NCBI GenBank assembly: GCA_023548195.1
Contig: JAJHZJ010000419.1
Coordinates: forward strand, 1,672,773 to 1,736,772
DNA: 64,000 nt
From: Bettongia penicillata ogilbyi
Taxonomy: Eukaryota; Chordata; Mammalia; Diprotodontia; Potoroidae
Direction: 5' to 3'
In this document: in pieces, positions 1 to 11,404 of the stretch
How the letters are laid out: the number at the start of each line of letters is the position of its first letter
Position numbering within the stretch: the first letter of the stretch is position 1
Translations under genes and position numbers: made by a program
The notes under the pieces: model-generated
Seen by the model: the letters and a program-made list of their open reading frames with translations, nothing else
Database searches by the model: none
Told to the model about the DNA's origin: nothing

Positions 1-99
1 AAAGAAGTATAGTTAAGAAAAAATAAACTGATGCATTATGTCTGATATCACATGACTCCATATCAAGAGCCTACCACCTCTCTTTGGACTAAAAGTTTA

Positions 100-545
100 T
101 ATTGTTTCATCCATGCTCTGTAGCTAATTTTGGTCTTTGCATTGATCAGAGTTCTGATGTCGTTACGTGTTGTTCTCCTTTGTCTTATTGTGGTGGTTGT
201 GTGTATTGTTCTCCTGGTTTTGCTTACTTACTTCTTTATCAGTCCATTCAAGTTTTTTTAAGCTTCTCTGAAATACTCATATCCATTGTTTCTAAAGGGC
301 AAATATATTCTATTACATTCACATATAACAATCTATTAAACACTTGACTGATTGATGGGTATCCAATTTGTTCTCTCTTCTCTGTTAGCCCCTAAAAGGC
401 TGCTAAAAATATTTTAGTATATATTGGACTGTTTCCTCTGTTTTGACCTTCTTCAGATAAGTTCCCAGGAGTGATATCTCTGGGTCAAAGGGTATAGAGC
501 AGTTGTGTCACTTTTCCAACATATTTTCAAACTCTTCCAGTCTGT
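100..545 (-). mobile_element. L1 3'-region remnant
   Basis: This old antisense L1 tail piece follows the same order of motifs as the better copy at 9.26-9.83 kb: the 'ttctcctggttttgcttactt' type segment, then 'attctattacattcacata', then 'actgattgatgggtatcc', and finally the 'gggtcaaagggtatagagcag' segment. The 81-codon frame inside it is spurious. Confidence 0.65.
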
Positions 546-1195
546 TTGGACTGGAATAATAATGATCATCTAATGATCATTTACCTCCAAATATAAATTT
601 ATTTGAAACTACAAAATGAATAGAAATTGTATTTATTAGCAATACTAAATAAGAATTGTGTTGAATCCTACTGTTGGATAGTTTACCTAATTGTAATTTA
701 GCAAATTCATTTGTGTCCTTTGGACCTGCATTTGAACATCAAGGTCTTTGAGTTATTCAGATTAATGAATATGCTTGGATTGCATTTATGCCAGAAATGT
801 AATGAAAGACTTAAGGAAGCTTAAATATGTTTATTCACTGAGCTTTGAACTGGATTGTTCTTCAGATAAATGATTACTGATTTCAAGAATGCTTCACCTA
901 TGTAAGAATCATGAGATTGAGCTCTGGGTGGAAAAGAAGGAGTGTAGGGAGTCAATGAAGTCAATAGTTAAAGGAAACAGATGAGTTCTCATTAACTTCA
1001 TATATCAACTTAACAGTGACTGATAACAACTACAGTTCCTTCAGTGCCATGGTTTAATTTAGCTAAATTAGGACTTCCAAAACCCACTTTTCCATTCAAA
1101 CTTTGAGAAGGCATCAATAACCTGAAAAGTTTCATTGTCTTTCTCTGCCCCTGCTCCTCCCCCTTCAATTCTTCCTGAGGTATAATTATATTTTC
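546..1195. other. No recognised feature
   Basis: AT-rich sequence without a repeat I can name, a credible reading frame or a strong regulatory motif. Confidence 0.5.
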
Positions 1196-1368
1196 TTTTT
1201 AATAAGCATTTTATTTTTAAAATTTTTTAATTTGTTTATTTTTAGTTTTCAACATTCACTTCTGTAAGTTTTAAATTTTCTTCCCACTTTTCCTCCCTAA
1301 GATAACAAGCAATATGATATCACTCTATGCATACATTCCTATCAAACACATTTTCACATTAGTCATGT
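1196..1368 (-). mobile_element. L1 extreme 3' end
   Basis: On the minus strand this ends in a run matching the usual marsupial L1 terminus (gtgaatgttgaaaactaaaaa), after a purine-rich stretch. The left edge is an A/T-rich tail remnant. It is severely 5'-truncated and useful as a comparison for the 3' end of the HAL1 at 21.7 kb. Confidence 0.75.
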
Positions 1369-1620
1369 TTAACAAGCATATTACGTGTGAGACACTGTGT
1401 TAAGTGCTTTACAAATGTTAATCTCATTTGATTCTCACAGCAGCCCTGGGAGGTAGGTGCTATTATTATCTCCATTTTACAGATAAGGAAACTGATCTAG
1501 GTAGTGAGTAACTGATTTGTCTAGGGTCACATAGGTAGTAATAGACTGACACTGGAATTGAACTCGGGTCTTCTTGATTCCAAGTCCAGGGCTCCATCTA
1601 CTACTCTATCTAGTTACTTA
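1368..1620 (-). mobile_element. MIR-type SINE
   Basis: The antisense core is nearly complete: 'tgctattattatctccattttacagataaggaaactga', 'gggtcacataggtagtaa' and 'gctccatctactactctatct' appear in the expected order. It abuts the L1 tail on its left. Confidence 0.85.
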
Positions 1621-1877
1621 ATTTCATGTCTCCTTTTCCTTTAAGATATATGACTACAAGGCCAGAAAGAAGAAGGGGTTTCCAGGACGCACTGGTTAGT
1701 GGATGTTTTCTTACTTTCATCAAATTAAAAAAAAAAAACCAACTTATACAGTTTAGGATTCTTTGTAAATAGTCTAGAGTCTGAAGAATAAGAGGAGGAA
1801 AGAGAGAAAAAGTGAGCTATTCACTTTTTTTTTTTTTGGCTTTATTTTCAATCTAGATTTGTGATTTCATTATTGTA

Positions 1878-2070
1878 GAGATCTCCTAGTGATGAGACAT
1901 CCTCTACGGATGCAAATGGGTAAATACTGCAGTTTACAGACTGAGAGAGTTGCCTGGCACCGTGAGAAGGCAAATGACTTTTCCAGGGCCACCTATCCAG
2001 GATATGTCAGAGGCAGGATTTAAGTACAAGTCTTTCTGAGCTCTCTAGGCACTGTGCAACCTTGCCTCTC
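1878..2070 (-). mobile_element. THER/MIR-like SINE fragment
   Basis: Contains 'gagagagttgcctggcaccgtgag' and 'cttttccagggccacc', matching antisense copies of the SINE group also seen at 16.73 and 63.2 kb. Confidence 0.6.
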
Positions 2071-2124
2071 TATTAAACTTAATAATCTACAGATTCTGCA
2101 GACTCTTTGTTGTTTTTAGATGAT

Positions 2125-2335
2125 AGGCTGAGTACAGTGGACTGGAATGACAAGAGAGCTGGGTGCAAAAACCTAATTCTGATACGTACTAGCTGTGCAG
2201 CTATGGTTGTCATTCGATCTCTCTCAGTCTCAGTTTCCTTAACTGTAAAATGGAGATAAAGTAACCCATCTCACAGGGTTTTGGTGAGGCTTAAATGTTA
2301 TAAAGAAATAAAGGTCTATATAAATGTCAGATATT
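2125..2335 (+). mobile_element. MIR-type SINE
   Basis: Sense copy with a tRNA-like head, 'actagctgtgcagctatgg', 'tctcagtttccttaactgtaaaatgg' and a 3' part 'ctcacagggttttggtgaggc'. Confidence 0.8.
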
Positions 2336-2446
2336 ATGGTAGAAATAGAGCTTTTATAGAATTCCATGACAAAATTGCTCTCAATAAATACCTTGTAAAC
2401 CTTACAGTATTGCAAAAATATGAGTTATTATTATTTATACTTTCTG

Positions 2447-2700
2447 GGTAGCTGGGTGGCACAGGGGGTAGAGTTGTGGTACTGGAGTCAGGAATATGTG
2501 AGTTTCAAAATTCTCCAGTCTTAGACACTGATCTGGGATGTGTGACCTTGGGCAGGTCACTTAACCCTGTTTTCCTCAGTTTCCTCATCTGTAAAATGAA
2601 CTGAAAAAGGAAGTATTAAAGCACTTCAGTGTCTTTGCCAAGAAAACTCCAAATGAATTCATGGAGAGTTGGGTATGAATGAAGAAAATGAACAACAAAT
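2447..2700 (+). mobile_element. tRNA-derived marsupial SINE (Mon1/WSINE-like)
   Basis: Sense copy with head 'tagctgggtggcacaggggg', then 'cctcagtttcctcatctgtaaaatga', then the family-specific tail 'gccaagaaaactccaaatg' ending in 'gaaaatgaacaacaaa'. The tail separates this family from MIR. Confidence 0.85.
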
Positions 2701-2799
2701 ACCTTCTGGACATTAGTAAAAAACACCTTTTGTAGTACATAAGTCAATATTTCAACAGTAAGCTTCACATTTCATTATAAAAGGAAAGGAAAGGAATAC

Positions 2800-3430
2800 A
2801 AAGGTGTTGACTTTATCACTGGCGATCTTCTGTCTCTTCAGGGACCTGTTTACCCTGTTCATTAGTGTTCACTTTCCCTCATCTTCTTTTTCCTTCCTAG
2901 ATGCCTACAAAAAATGCCCTTCCTTAAGTAACAACCTACACATGGTATCCCCGTTCCTTCAAGTTCTTGTCTTCTGCTTCCACAGTCCAAATCCTAAAGC
3001 ACCCAATTCCTCTACTTACTTACTTCTCATCAACTTCTCAACCTCTTGATGCATTGGACATAGTTACTCAATAGAAGCAGCTTTCTCCAACTAGCTCTTA
3101 AGTACTAAACAAATGGGCCTTTATCCTCTTTGTTCTCACTGTAATTTTTTGACAATGCCAGCCACCTTTGCCTCCTTGGTATACTCTTTCCTACGTGGTG
3201 ACTTCCCTGATGTTTCTATCTCCTGGTTTTCTTCTTAATTTTGTTTCATTGTTCCCTTTAGGTGGGATTAATTAAACATCTACTGTCCTTGGGTGTTCCA
3301 GAGGGTTCAGTCATGATCCCTCTGCCACTGCCCCACTCTCTACATTCTCTGTTTCTGTGATTTCTTCTATGGGAGTCCTAATCCTTAAATTTAGAATTAC
3401 AATTGATATTATGATGCTTGTTTGGGATTG
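2800..3430 (+). pseudogene. L2 ORF2 (reverse transcriptase) remnant
   Basis: A decayed L2 (CR1-clade LINE) polymerase piece. Around 3290-3350 the sense translation gives GVPEGSVMIPLPLPHSLHSL, which corresponds to the conserved block around the G-V-P-Q-G-S motif of this RT family. Upstream, 2990-3250 follows the L2 order but has many stops. The 81-codon frame at 2804-3049 is a chance opening within it. Confidence 0.65.
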
Positions 3431-3439
3431 GAATGAAAT

Positions 3440-4030
3440 GAGACACTAATAAAATAATTAACATCCAAAAAAACTTACTCATGACAGAAAAGATATTAAG
3501 GAAAGGTTTGACAGTGATGTATATAAAACCATGAATTTATGTTGTGTAGTTTTTTTTTTAGTGCGTATTTCCTTTAACATGTAATAACAAAATTGCTTTG
3601 CTTGTCTATCCACTTCTGAATTTCCTTCTGCTCTATTCTGCATATATTTTAACATTTCATTGACATTCTTTTCTTTCTTTCTTTTTCCCATCATTGTCGC
3701 TAACCTGTATACCTCTGTCCCATGCCAAAAAGACACTCTCCCTTATAACAAATAAGTATAGTCAAACAAAACAAATCACTACATTGGATATGGCTGAAAA
3801 AGGTTTTTGTGTCTCTTATCTATCACTTCCCTGCCGGTTGGTGGGAGACAAGATTGGTCATTAGTCTTTAGAAGTCCAAGTTGATGACTGAATTAATCAG
3901 AATTCCACAGTTTTTCAGAGTTGTTTTCCTCTACATTCTTGTGGCCTTAGAAAAATGTATTCTCCTAGTTCTTCATACCTCATTTTGCATTGGTTCATAC
4001 AGGATATCTTGGGTTGTCCACCGAACATTT
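3440..4030. other. No recognised feature
   Basis: Unique-looking AT-rich sequence. Short frames on both strands (for example 85 codons, minus, 3479-3736) show no protein-family motif. Confidence 0.5.
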
Positions 4031-4034
4031 ATAT

Positions 4035-4255
4035 TTTATTTCTTATTTGTATCCAGCTCTTTGTGACTTCATTTGGGGTGTTCTGTCAGAGATGCTGGAG
4101 TGGTTTGCCGTTTCCTTCTCCAGCTCATTTTACAAATGAGGAAACTGAGGCAAGTGGAATTAAATGACTTGCTTAGGGTCACACAGTAAGTGTCTAGGGG
4201 GATAAATCTTCCTTACTCTAGGGTGGTACTCTATCTACTATACCACCTAGCTGCA
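4035..4255 (-). mobile_element. tRNA-derived marsupial SINE (Mon1/WSINE-like)
   Basis: Antisense copy: 'ctctttgtgacttcatttgg', 'tggagtggtttgccgtttcc', 'tacaaatgaggaaactgagg' and head 'actctatctactataccacc' in order. Confidence 0.85.
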
Positions 4256-4257
4256 CC

Positions 4258-4375
4258 AGAATTTAAGATCTTCCAAAAACTAAATCCCAGACACACTGTA
4301 CAACTAAAGATTCCTTCCTGACCCCAAGGCCTAGCATTCTATCCACTGTGTCCCCTAATTGCCCTTTTTATATAA
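4258..4375 (-). mobile_element. MIR-like SINE fragment
   Basis: Antisense head region only, ending 'cctagcattctatccactgtgtcccct'. Confidence 0.5.
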
Positions 4376-4394
4376 GTACACTTGTATACATCAA

Positions 4395-4610
4395 TATGGT
4401 GTAATGGATAGAAAGCTAGCTACAGAAACATGAAGACATAGAGTCAAGGCTTACCTCTTATATGCACTGATCATGGGTCCCTGGGTAAATCACTTAACCT
4501 CTCAGTGTTCCAGGTAACTCTCTGGGACTAAGTTGCGGAGAAGGTACTAAATTGATAGGAATTTCTTAATCTGGGAATTCCTTATATGAATGAAATCAGA
4601 GATAGAGGGA
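4395..4610 (+). mobile_element. THER-like SINE
   Basis: tRNA-like head 'tgtaatggatagaaagctag', then 'aaatcacttaacctctcagtg', and the family-specific 3' part 'gcggagaaggtactaaattg' followed by 'tctgggaattccttata'. A second copy of the 3' part lies at 5606-5735. Confidence 0.7.
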
Positions 4611-4824
4611 GGACCTATCCCTTCTTATAGTACTCAAATGAGTATAAAATGATGTAAAACTGAAGGAAAAAAAATCACTTCAGGAAGAATAATGAAAATT
4701 TCCATGGAGGACATAACACCTAAAGTGAGCTGGAAAGGATGTCAAGGACTCCCTAAAGTAGAGATGAAGAGGCAGGGTATAGTAGGCATGAGAAAGAGCT
4801 TATACAAAGGCTCAGGGCAGGAGA

Positions 4825-5140
4825 TCATCTTCCTTCCTTCAAATCTGGCCTCAGACACTTAGTAGATGGGCAAGTCACTTAACTCTTAATTTGTCTCAGT
4901 TTCTTCATTGGTGAAATGAGCTGGAGAAAGAAATGGCAAACTATTTTGCTATCTCTGCCAAAAGAATCCCAAATTGGATCACAGAGTCAGACATGACTGA
5001 AAATGACTGAGCAGCATTTTGTGAAAAGAGCTTGAAAAATGGAATGGGGGCTGTTTTGGAGCCAAGAAGACCTGGTATGAAGTCCTCACTCTGATATATG
5101 TTATATGACCACAGAAAAGTCACAACCTCCTCATTTCTCA
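4825..5140 (+). mobile_element. Mon1/WSINE-like SINE followed by MIR-like fragment
   Basis: 4830-5025 is a sense tRNA-SINE with 'gagctggagaaagaaatggc' and tail 'cagagtcagacatgactgaaa', missing its extreme head. Directly after it, 5030-5140 resembles another SINE head with 'ggagccaagaagacctgg'. Confidence 0.75.
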
Positions 5141-5169
5141 CTTGCCTATATCGCTTTGAGACTTCTCTC

Positions 5170-5605
5170 ACTGACTTTACCATAGCTCTAGAAATTCACT
5201 ACCAGGATAACCTCATCATCCTGTAAGATATCTTTGGCCTTGGCAATATATTTCCTCACTACCCTCTGCCTCTCTGCATGGAGTTTGGGGCTTTGAATTT
5301 CAAACCTCCATTTAAGGAGGGAGTTCATGTCACACCTCTCATTTCTCACCTGGTTGAACTACTTGAGATTTTTCTGAGAGACTTGTCTGTGCCCTACATT
5401 GGGTACCATTTCCATCTTCTCCCTCCCAAAGGTCTCCGCATTTTCTCTCCCCTTCCCCTTTTCAAAAGCTTCCCTTTTATTTTGTCTTCCTTCATTAGAT
5501 TATAAGCTCCTTCAAGGTAGAGACTTTCTTTTCTTGCTTTTGTGTCTTCATTGCTTATAGTGCCTGGCACATAGTAGGTACTTAATAAACCTTTATTGAC
5601 TATTA
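5170..5605 (+). mobile_element. L2 3' end
   Basis: Sense copy ending in the diagnostic L2 terminus: 'gattataagctccttcaagg', 'gtgcctggcacatagtaggt', 'acttaataaacctttattgac'. The upstream part from about 5170 is degenerate L2 3' sequence. Confidence 0.75.
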
Positions 5606-5735
5606 ATCTCTTAGTACCCAGTCAACTCTATCAAGACAATAAGTTTCAGAGAGGGTGCTAGCTTGCATTGGTAAAAAGAAAAGTCATTTAACTGTTCATA
5701 ATCTTTGAGCAGGAGATTCCATTGAAGAAACCATG
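5606..5735 (+). mobile_element. THER-like SINE 3' fragment
   Basis: Carries 'aataagtttcagagagggtg' followed by 'tagcttgcattggta', the 3' half seen at 4.5 kb. Confidence 0.45.
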
Positions 5736-6110
5736 TCCCAAGAGGTTATTGATGGCAAGAAAAGACCCATATATACAAAATGATACATGATGATATTATT
5801 TGTGATAATGTGGTAATCACATATATACTCAACAGTTGAGAAATGGTTGAATAAAGGCATATCAGTGTAAAGCAAACACTATTACATCATAAAGAAGGAT
5901 GAATATGAACAATTTGGAGAAACATTGAAATATTTGTATCAAGCGATATCAGGTTAGAAAGCAGGGTCAAAAGAACAATTTACTCAATGACTCTAGAAGG
6001 GTAAATAAAATCAACATGGAGCAACAACAGAACTCCAGTGAAATGCAACATTCAATCCTGGTACCATGTTATCAAATTATTGTTAATAATAAATAATTTG
6101 GTAGAGTTAA
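5736..6110 (+). mobile_element. Old L1 3'-UTR remnant
   Basis: Sense order of weak matches to the tail at 51.5-51.8 kb: an 'agttgagaaatggttgaata' block, 'tacatcataaagaagg', then a 'gagcaacaacagaactcc' block. Decay is strong and the ends are uncertain. Confidence 0.5.
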
Positions 6111-6219
6111 TGTACTTTTTAAAGGGATTTGGGTGTTTGTTGGAAAATATCTGTAGCATCAAAACCAAATCTATCTGAGTATTCAGGGCTCAAGTACCAG
6201 TTTTCTTCTCCTTCTCTTC

Positions 6220-6335
6220 CAATCAATCAACCAGTGTTTTTTAAGCAAGTATGTTAGTCACTATACTAAGCACTGGGAATACAAGGACAAAATACAATAA
6301 TTCATGTCCTCCAGAGCTTCTATTCCAGGTAAAAA
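6220..6335 (-). mobile_element. L2 3' tip
   Basis: Starts 'caatcaatcaaccagtg', then 'cactatactaagcactggga', the antisense L2 terminus. Confidence 0.65.
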
Positions 6336-6399
6336 AGCAGTATAGATTCATCAATACCATAGAACCCAGTGCTTTTCTGAGAAATTTTGTTTTTTAAAC

Positions 6400-6987
6400 A
6401 GAACTTCCCAACCTTATTTGACCTACCACTGCCCTTAAAAAATTACTTAGAACCCCCCTGGAAACCCACTTTCTTTAACCCCGATAACTTTTTTTTAAAA
6501 ATTTGTATCATTTCAAAAAAATATTGTTTTTTAAATGATACATCTTAAATGTACCAATTTTTGTAAATTTATTGCAGCGTTTTCCTGCATTGAATTTTGA
6601 TGACACACCATGGTATCACGTAAAAAATAGTATCTTTTGTAAATATGTCATTACAGGCACATATTCCTGCAGATGCATGCTGGACTTCTGACAATGCTTG
6701 AAATGCTCTCCTGCCAACACTTGCTTGTTAAGACCACTAATTGGTTATAACTTGCATTTTGTGTGTTTATTTGAAAAACAATACAATCACTATAACTTTA
6801 ACTCTGTTACATAACAGTTGAAACATGTACAAATGGTTTATCAAAATTTTCTTACCTTCCTTCTTTATGCTTCCTCTGTCCCCTTATTTTTATTCAATGC
6901 TCACCCAATTGCACCAGAGACTACCACCACCCCCTGGATCATTCCAGAGCCTTCCGGGGGCAGTATCTCCCACTTTGGGAACCTATG
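6400..6987. mobile_element. Probable non-autonomous hAT-type DNA transposon
   Basis: The left end (6401 on, TTCCCAACC...TACCACTGCCC) is repeated inverted at the right end (about 6960-6987, GGGCAGTATCTCCCACTTTGGGAACC). These are imperfect terminal inverted repeats with a TTCCCA core. The interior is AT-rich with no transposase frame. A target duplication was not established, so the superfamily is provisional. Confidence 0.5.
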
Positions 6988-7264
6988 TTTTTAAATCAGA
7001 GAAACCTTAAAACTCTTGCATACCATGGCCCTTAACATAATCCCTACTCCATTAAGTGTTCACTACACAAGGAAGTTAAAAAAAGGAAGGCTGGAGGAAA
7101 TAGAGTTAGATGTACTCAAATGTATCTATGATCTCAACGATGGGAGATTGCAACCCAGTTACACCTGTCCCTCTAGTAATACATGTGTTCATATGCCTCA
7201 GAAATTTGCTACAACAGGGAATCCACTTGATGTGTTGGGAATCTTCATCATGTTATATTATAAG

Positions 7265-7387
7265 ATCATAAATTTTTAGAGCTGTAAGGGTCCTTACATG
7301 CCTTCAAATATAATACTCTCATTAATACAGATAAGCACATGGTCACACAAATATACTCAGAGAGGGAGAAGGAAAAGGACAAAGTGT
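7265..7387 (-). mobile_element. MIR/THER-like fragment
   Basis: Only 'gagctgtaagggtccttac' and a weak downstream part remain. The (GA)n tract cuts it off on the right. Confidence 0.35.
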
Positions 7388-7400
7388 GGAGAGAGAGAGA

Positions 7401-7460
<60 letters not shown>

Positions 7461-7512
7461 AGAGGAGATGAGAGAGAGAGAGAGAGAGGAGGGGAGGGAG
7501 GGAGGGAGAGAG
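7388..7512. repeat. (GA)n microsatellite
   Basis: About 125 bp of nearly pure GA dinucleotides with a few GGA/ATG interruptions, ending in a GGGA-rich part. It produces two spurious frames (7339-7521 plus, 7357-7548 minus) of Arg-Glu and Ser-Leu runs. Confidence 0.97.
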
Positions 7513-8139
7513 ATTAAGTGATTTTAAAGTGATTTTTCCCAGGCTCACTAAACTAGTGTTTTTTAATTTAATTTAATTTTTTAAATTTATGGAATAAAAC
7601 AAGCCTTTCCATAACAGAGTTCAATAAAAAAAGATGATTGTTCATGAAACTGCGAATCTACTATACACAAAGTGCTATTACTTTCAAATATAAAACACAA
7701 TTATTTTGTAATTTTTTTTTAGATTTAAACCCACATCTTCCTAACTCATAGTACTATCTTTTTTTTTGGGCTGACCTTTGATATTGTATTGATATTAAAA
7801 AAGTGTATGACTTCTCCACTGATTATTCCTCACTGCCCCTCATAAACAGCCAATAATATTTCTTTTGATGATAGCCTTTACTCTGAACCTTCTCCCCAAT
7901 AATTTCCTGCATGCAAGATATTATAGACAATTCTTACCCGCCTCATACTTTTTCTTTGCCCTCTCACTTCTTCAGAGACTGTAGTGTTTTGTGCGTTATC
8001 ATCATGTAATGTAACAGAGTCACTGGAAAAGCTTGCACCTTCCGGACTGTCCTAACCCAGCTGAAAGTGACATTACTGTTTTGTGAAGGAAATTAAACTC
8101 ACATAAACTTGAAATTAATGAAAGACTCTTACCTGTCAT
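7513..8139. other. No clear feature; short unique stretch at 7.96-8.10 kb
   Basis: 7513-7770 looks like a MIR broken by AT-rich insertions (acccacatcttcctaactcatagtac near 7728). The rest is unclassified. 7960-8100 is less AT-biased and not recognisably repetitive. Confidence 0.4.
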
Positions 8140-8290
8140 CTCATCCCTCTCATTTTATACATGAGTAAACTGAGCCCCCCCAAAATGACAAGACTTATCT
8201 AAGATTATAAAGGTAGCAAGCTTCACGAGCTAAGATTGAAACCAAGGTCCTTTGATTCCAAATCCAGGTCTCTTACCACTATACTACAAA
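8140..8290 (-). mobile_element. MIR-type SINE
   Basis: Antisense copy with 'cattttatacatgagtaaactga' and 'ttccaaatccaggtctcttacc'. Confidence 0.75.
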
Positions 8291-8489
8291 GGCTTTTGAA
8301 AGGGTATTTCAGCACCAGGCTACTTAAGGAGAGACTGTCTCAGGTCAGAAAAGCAACATCTGTGCTGATTAGCAACGGGACCAGTCTTTGAGAGGCTGCT
8401 GACTTTCTAGGCTGGGAGACACAGGGAGATTCTGACTCAGCCAAAGATTCCTGCAGCTAAGCGGTCAAAGGTTCATTCTGCTGTTAATA

Positions 8490-8940
8490 ATGATAATAAT
8501 GGCTAATTTTTGTCTAGCTGTTTAAGTTTTGTAAAATGGTTTACTTACCTTAAGTCATTTGATCCTCAAAACAACTCTATGAGGTAGGGGAAATTATTAT
8601 ACTTATTTTAGAGAAGAGGAAACTGAAATAGACAGAGGTTAAGTGACTTTCCTAAGGTCACCTGGCAAGTGTCTGAGGCAAGATTTGACCTTATCAGGGG
8701 TGGGGAACCTGTAGTCTTGAGGCTACATGTGGCCTTCAAAGTCCTTGGGTACAACTTTTTAATGGAGTCTAAGTTTTACAGAAGAGATTCTTTTATTAAG
8801 GAGATTTGTTCTATGAGGTTTGGATTTAGTCAAAGGGCCATGTTTGAGGACCTAGAGGGTACAAGTACCCTCAAGAATGCAGGTTTCCCACCCCTGCTTT
8901 AGGTGGTCTTAATTCCAAGTCCGATACTCTGCTTTACAAC
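8490..8940 (-). mobile_element. MIR-type SINE split by a MITE
   Basis: The antisense MIR runs 8490-8694 ('tcctcaaaacaactctatgaggtagg', 'agtgactttcctaagg', 'gtgtctgaggcaagatttgacc') and continues after the MITE at 8897-8940 ('ggtcttaattccaagtcc'). The two parts join in register. Confidence 0.85.
8695..8896. mobile_element. hAT-type palindromic MITE
   Basis: The 202-bp element starts CAGGGGTGGGGAACCTG and ends with the near-perfect reverse complement (CAGGTTTCCCACCCCTG). Inverted similarity extends over almost the whole length, so each half is roughly the reverse complement of the other. No coding capacity. The short CAG...CTG termini fit hAT elements. It sits inside the MIR, so it is younger than that MIR. 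The 77-codon frame through it is spurious. Confidence 0.85.
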
Positions 8941-9259
8941 CTAATTGCAACTTTTAGAAACATCTCACGTTTTGTCCTATTTATTTTGTTCTTTTAGATT
9001 TTCTCTTAAATGACATATTTGCTGTGTTAGTCTCAAATTTAATATCTTTATTTTTAAGAACTCTTTTCAAAGACCATCTATAAGATGTTTCTCTATTTCT
9101 GTAACAGTATAAAGCAAATGAAATAAAATGACTACTTCTTAAGTAGGTAAAGGCAACATCCCTGTCATTTAACTAGGGTAAACAAAAGTTGGGTAAAATA
9201 GTATGGACTTTTCATGAGAAAGAATAGGTAGCCATTGAAGTCTATGAAATTTCTTCCCT

Positions 9260-9835
9260 TTTTTAAACCATTTTTTTAATTTTTATAATTTTAATTTCTT
9301 TTAGTTTTCAACATTCATTTTTATAATATTTTGAGTTCAAATTTTTTTCTCCCTGTCTCCCTTCCCTCAGAGAGCAAGCAATCTGATAATAGGCTATACA
9401 ATCATATTAAACATATTTCTACATTAGTCATATTGTGAAAGAAGAAACAGAACAAAAGGGGAAAAGCACAAGAAGGAAAAAAAAAGGGAAATAATGTGCT
9501 TTGATCTACATTCAGACTCCATAGTTCTTTCTCTGGAAGTGGAGATTATGTTCCCTCATGAGACCTTTGGAAATGTCATATATCGTATTGCTGAGGAGCT
9601 CAATCTATCACAGTCAATCATCACAGTGTTGCTTTTACTGTGTATGATGTTCTCCCAGTTCTGCTCACTTTATTCAGTATCAGTTCATGTGAGTCTTTCC
9701 AGGTTTTTGTGAAATCCATGTGATCAATTCTTATAGCACAATAGTATTCCATTACATTCACATACCACAACTTGTTCAGCTATTCCCCAATTGATGGACA
9801 TCCCCTCAGTTTCCAGTTTATGAAATTTCTTTAAT
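9260..9835 (-). mobile_element. L1 3' end (about 570 bp)
   Basis: A well-kept antisense L1 terminus. Plus-strand order: T-rich tail, 'ttagttttcaacattcatttt', 'agagagcaagcaatctgata', 'tctgctcactttattcagta', 'tagtattccattacattcac' and 'ccccaattgatggacatccc'. A typical 5'-truncated insertion. Confidence 0.85.
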
Positions 9836-9839
9836 GGAC

Positions 9840-10030
9840 CTCATGTCTGGAGAGGTAGTATATCCTAATAGACAGTGAGCTCTCCTCGAAAGTAAGAATG
9901 ACTTGGACTTTGGTCCTATACTGGCATATACTAGCTGTCACTTGATATCTCCTCTCCTCAGGCAACTTGCTCAGACTATTGATTATAAATGAATACCAGT
10001 AAGCAAGTTACTCATTGGCATCAGTGGAGG
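9840..10030 (+). mobile_element. MIR-like fragment
   Basis: Weak sense SINE match: 'gaggtagtatatcctaatag', 'catatactagctgtcac'. Confidence 0.4.
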
Positions 10031-10869
10031 TATTGAAATCAAAGGTCTATATTTTTTTCTAAAAAATTGCATTATTTTAAATTTTCTTCAGTAATAGTAA
10101 AAAATAAACTGAAATATAGAAGGGTTACACTAAAACAGTATTCTGTATACTTAAAACATTTTCTACTTCAGTAAGAGAGAGGAAGGGTGAAGGGATTACT
10201 TTTCTTTGGTTTTGTCTGTTGACCTGACATTGTCAGGATTAATGGCAAACAAATATTCAGGCAGTCTCATCATCTCTGGCAATAGGTGCTAGCAAATCCC
10301 ATGAAGGCTGACCTTTGCTGCAGGGATGAAAATTAGCATTGTCAGCTTCTGAAAGGAGAAATTTATGACAGCAGCAGGGCAAAGCAAGGAAACGGACATC
10401 ATAACAATGATCATTGTAGAGTTAGGGAGCAGGGCTCCAGCCTTGCTAATTGAAAGCATTTGGTACAACTGGCCTATTGCCTCTGGAAAGGAGGTCATGG
10501 AAAAGACCTGGAGAGAGACTGGAGGTCGTTAAAATGGCACCACTCAGGGCACTCGGCTCATTAGCCCACCCTTGTTCTACTCATCTCAGTAATCCTTAGG
10601 CAAGTGTAGTTGACCACATTATTTGCTTTTAAAAAACAAAGTGAAAAAATATGAAATTAATTGCTTTTTTCCTCTGAGTTTCAGGTGGTAAAATCTGGTG
10701 GCTAAAGGAAGCACTTGAACAGACAATACTTGAATTGAAGGGGAAAAAATGTACCAGTCAATATTAAAAGCAGTCTATTTTTTTTCAAATGGGCAAGCAA
10801 CTTGCTATGCTTTAGGAATATTTATGAAAGGAATATAGAGCAGAAAACCTAGCCCTAATACACAAGGTG
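10031..10869. other. Unique sequence, possible conserved non-coding stretch
   Basis: No repeat recognised. 10190-10640 has more balanced base composition than its surroundings. A 69-codon minus frame lies here (10289-10498) but shows no protein-family signature or splice context. Not called a gene. Confidence 0.4.
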
Positions 10870-11030
10870 GTGGCATGACGTAGTAGACAGAGTATTGGAA
10901 TTGGAGTTAGGAAGCGTTGGATGCAAACCTCACCTCTGGCACCTTCCACATATGTGATCATGAGAAAGTCTTAGGAAACTATACAGTTGTATCTCTGAAA
11001 TTAAAGAGGGTTCCTATATTGATAAAATCC
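10870..11030 (+). mobile_element. tRNA-derived SINE, head part
   Basis: 'tagtagacagagtattggaa', 'ggagttaggaagcgttgg' and 'gtatctctgaaattaaagagg' follow the sense SINE order with strong decay. Confidence 0.65.
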
Positions 11031-11404
11031 CAAGCTTTTTATATAGCTCCCATTTTATTGGCCCTTAAGTCACAGGTCATCTTTAAGTCAGAAGAAAACG
11101 AACCTTGCAGGGAGGAAAATGAAACTCAGTCTTATTCTGCTCTGTATATGGGAAAGAAGTACTTAGTGAACTTTTATTAACCCTTTGTTTTTTCATCTTG
11201 AATTTTGAATTATGGATCTCCTCTAGTAAAGTAGAGAGCAAGTACTAGATATACTGCCTAAAATTCTGTGGGTGCTTATTGAACACCACACTAATCAAGA
11301 ATTTAATTATTTTGTAAAACGGTCCCTTATCCACTAACCTGTCTGTCAGAATGGTCATTTGTAGGAAGTGGACATATTGGAAAAGGTTAAGATCAGGAAT
11401 GTAG

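Noticed and set aside
7339..7548. Frames on both strands over the (GA)n tract
   Set aside because: Simple-repeat translations.
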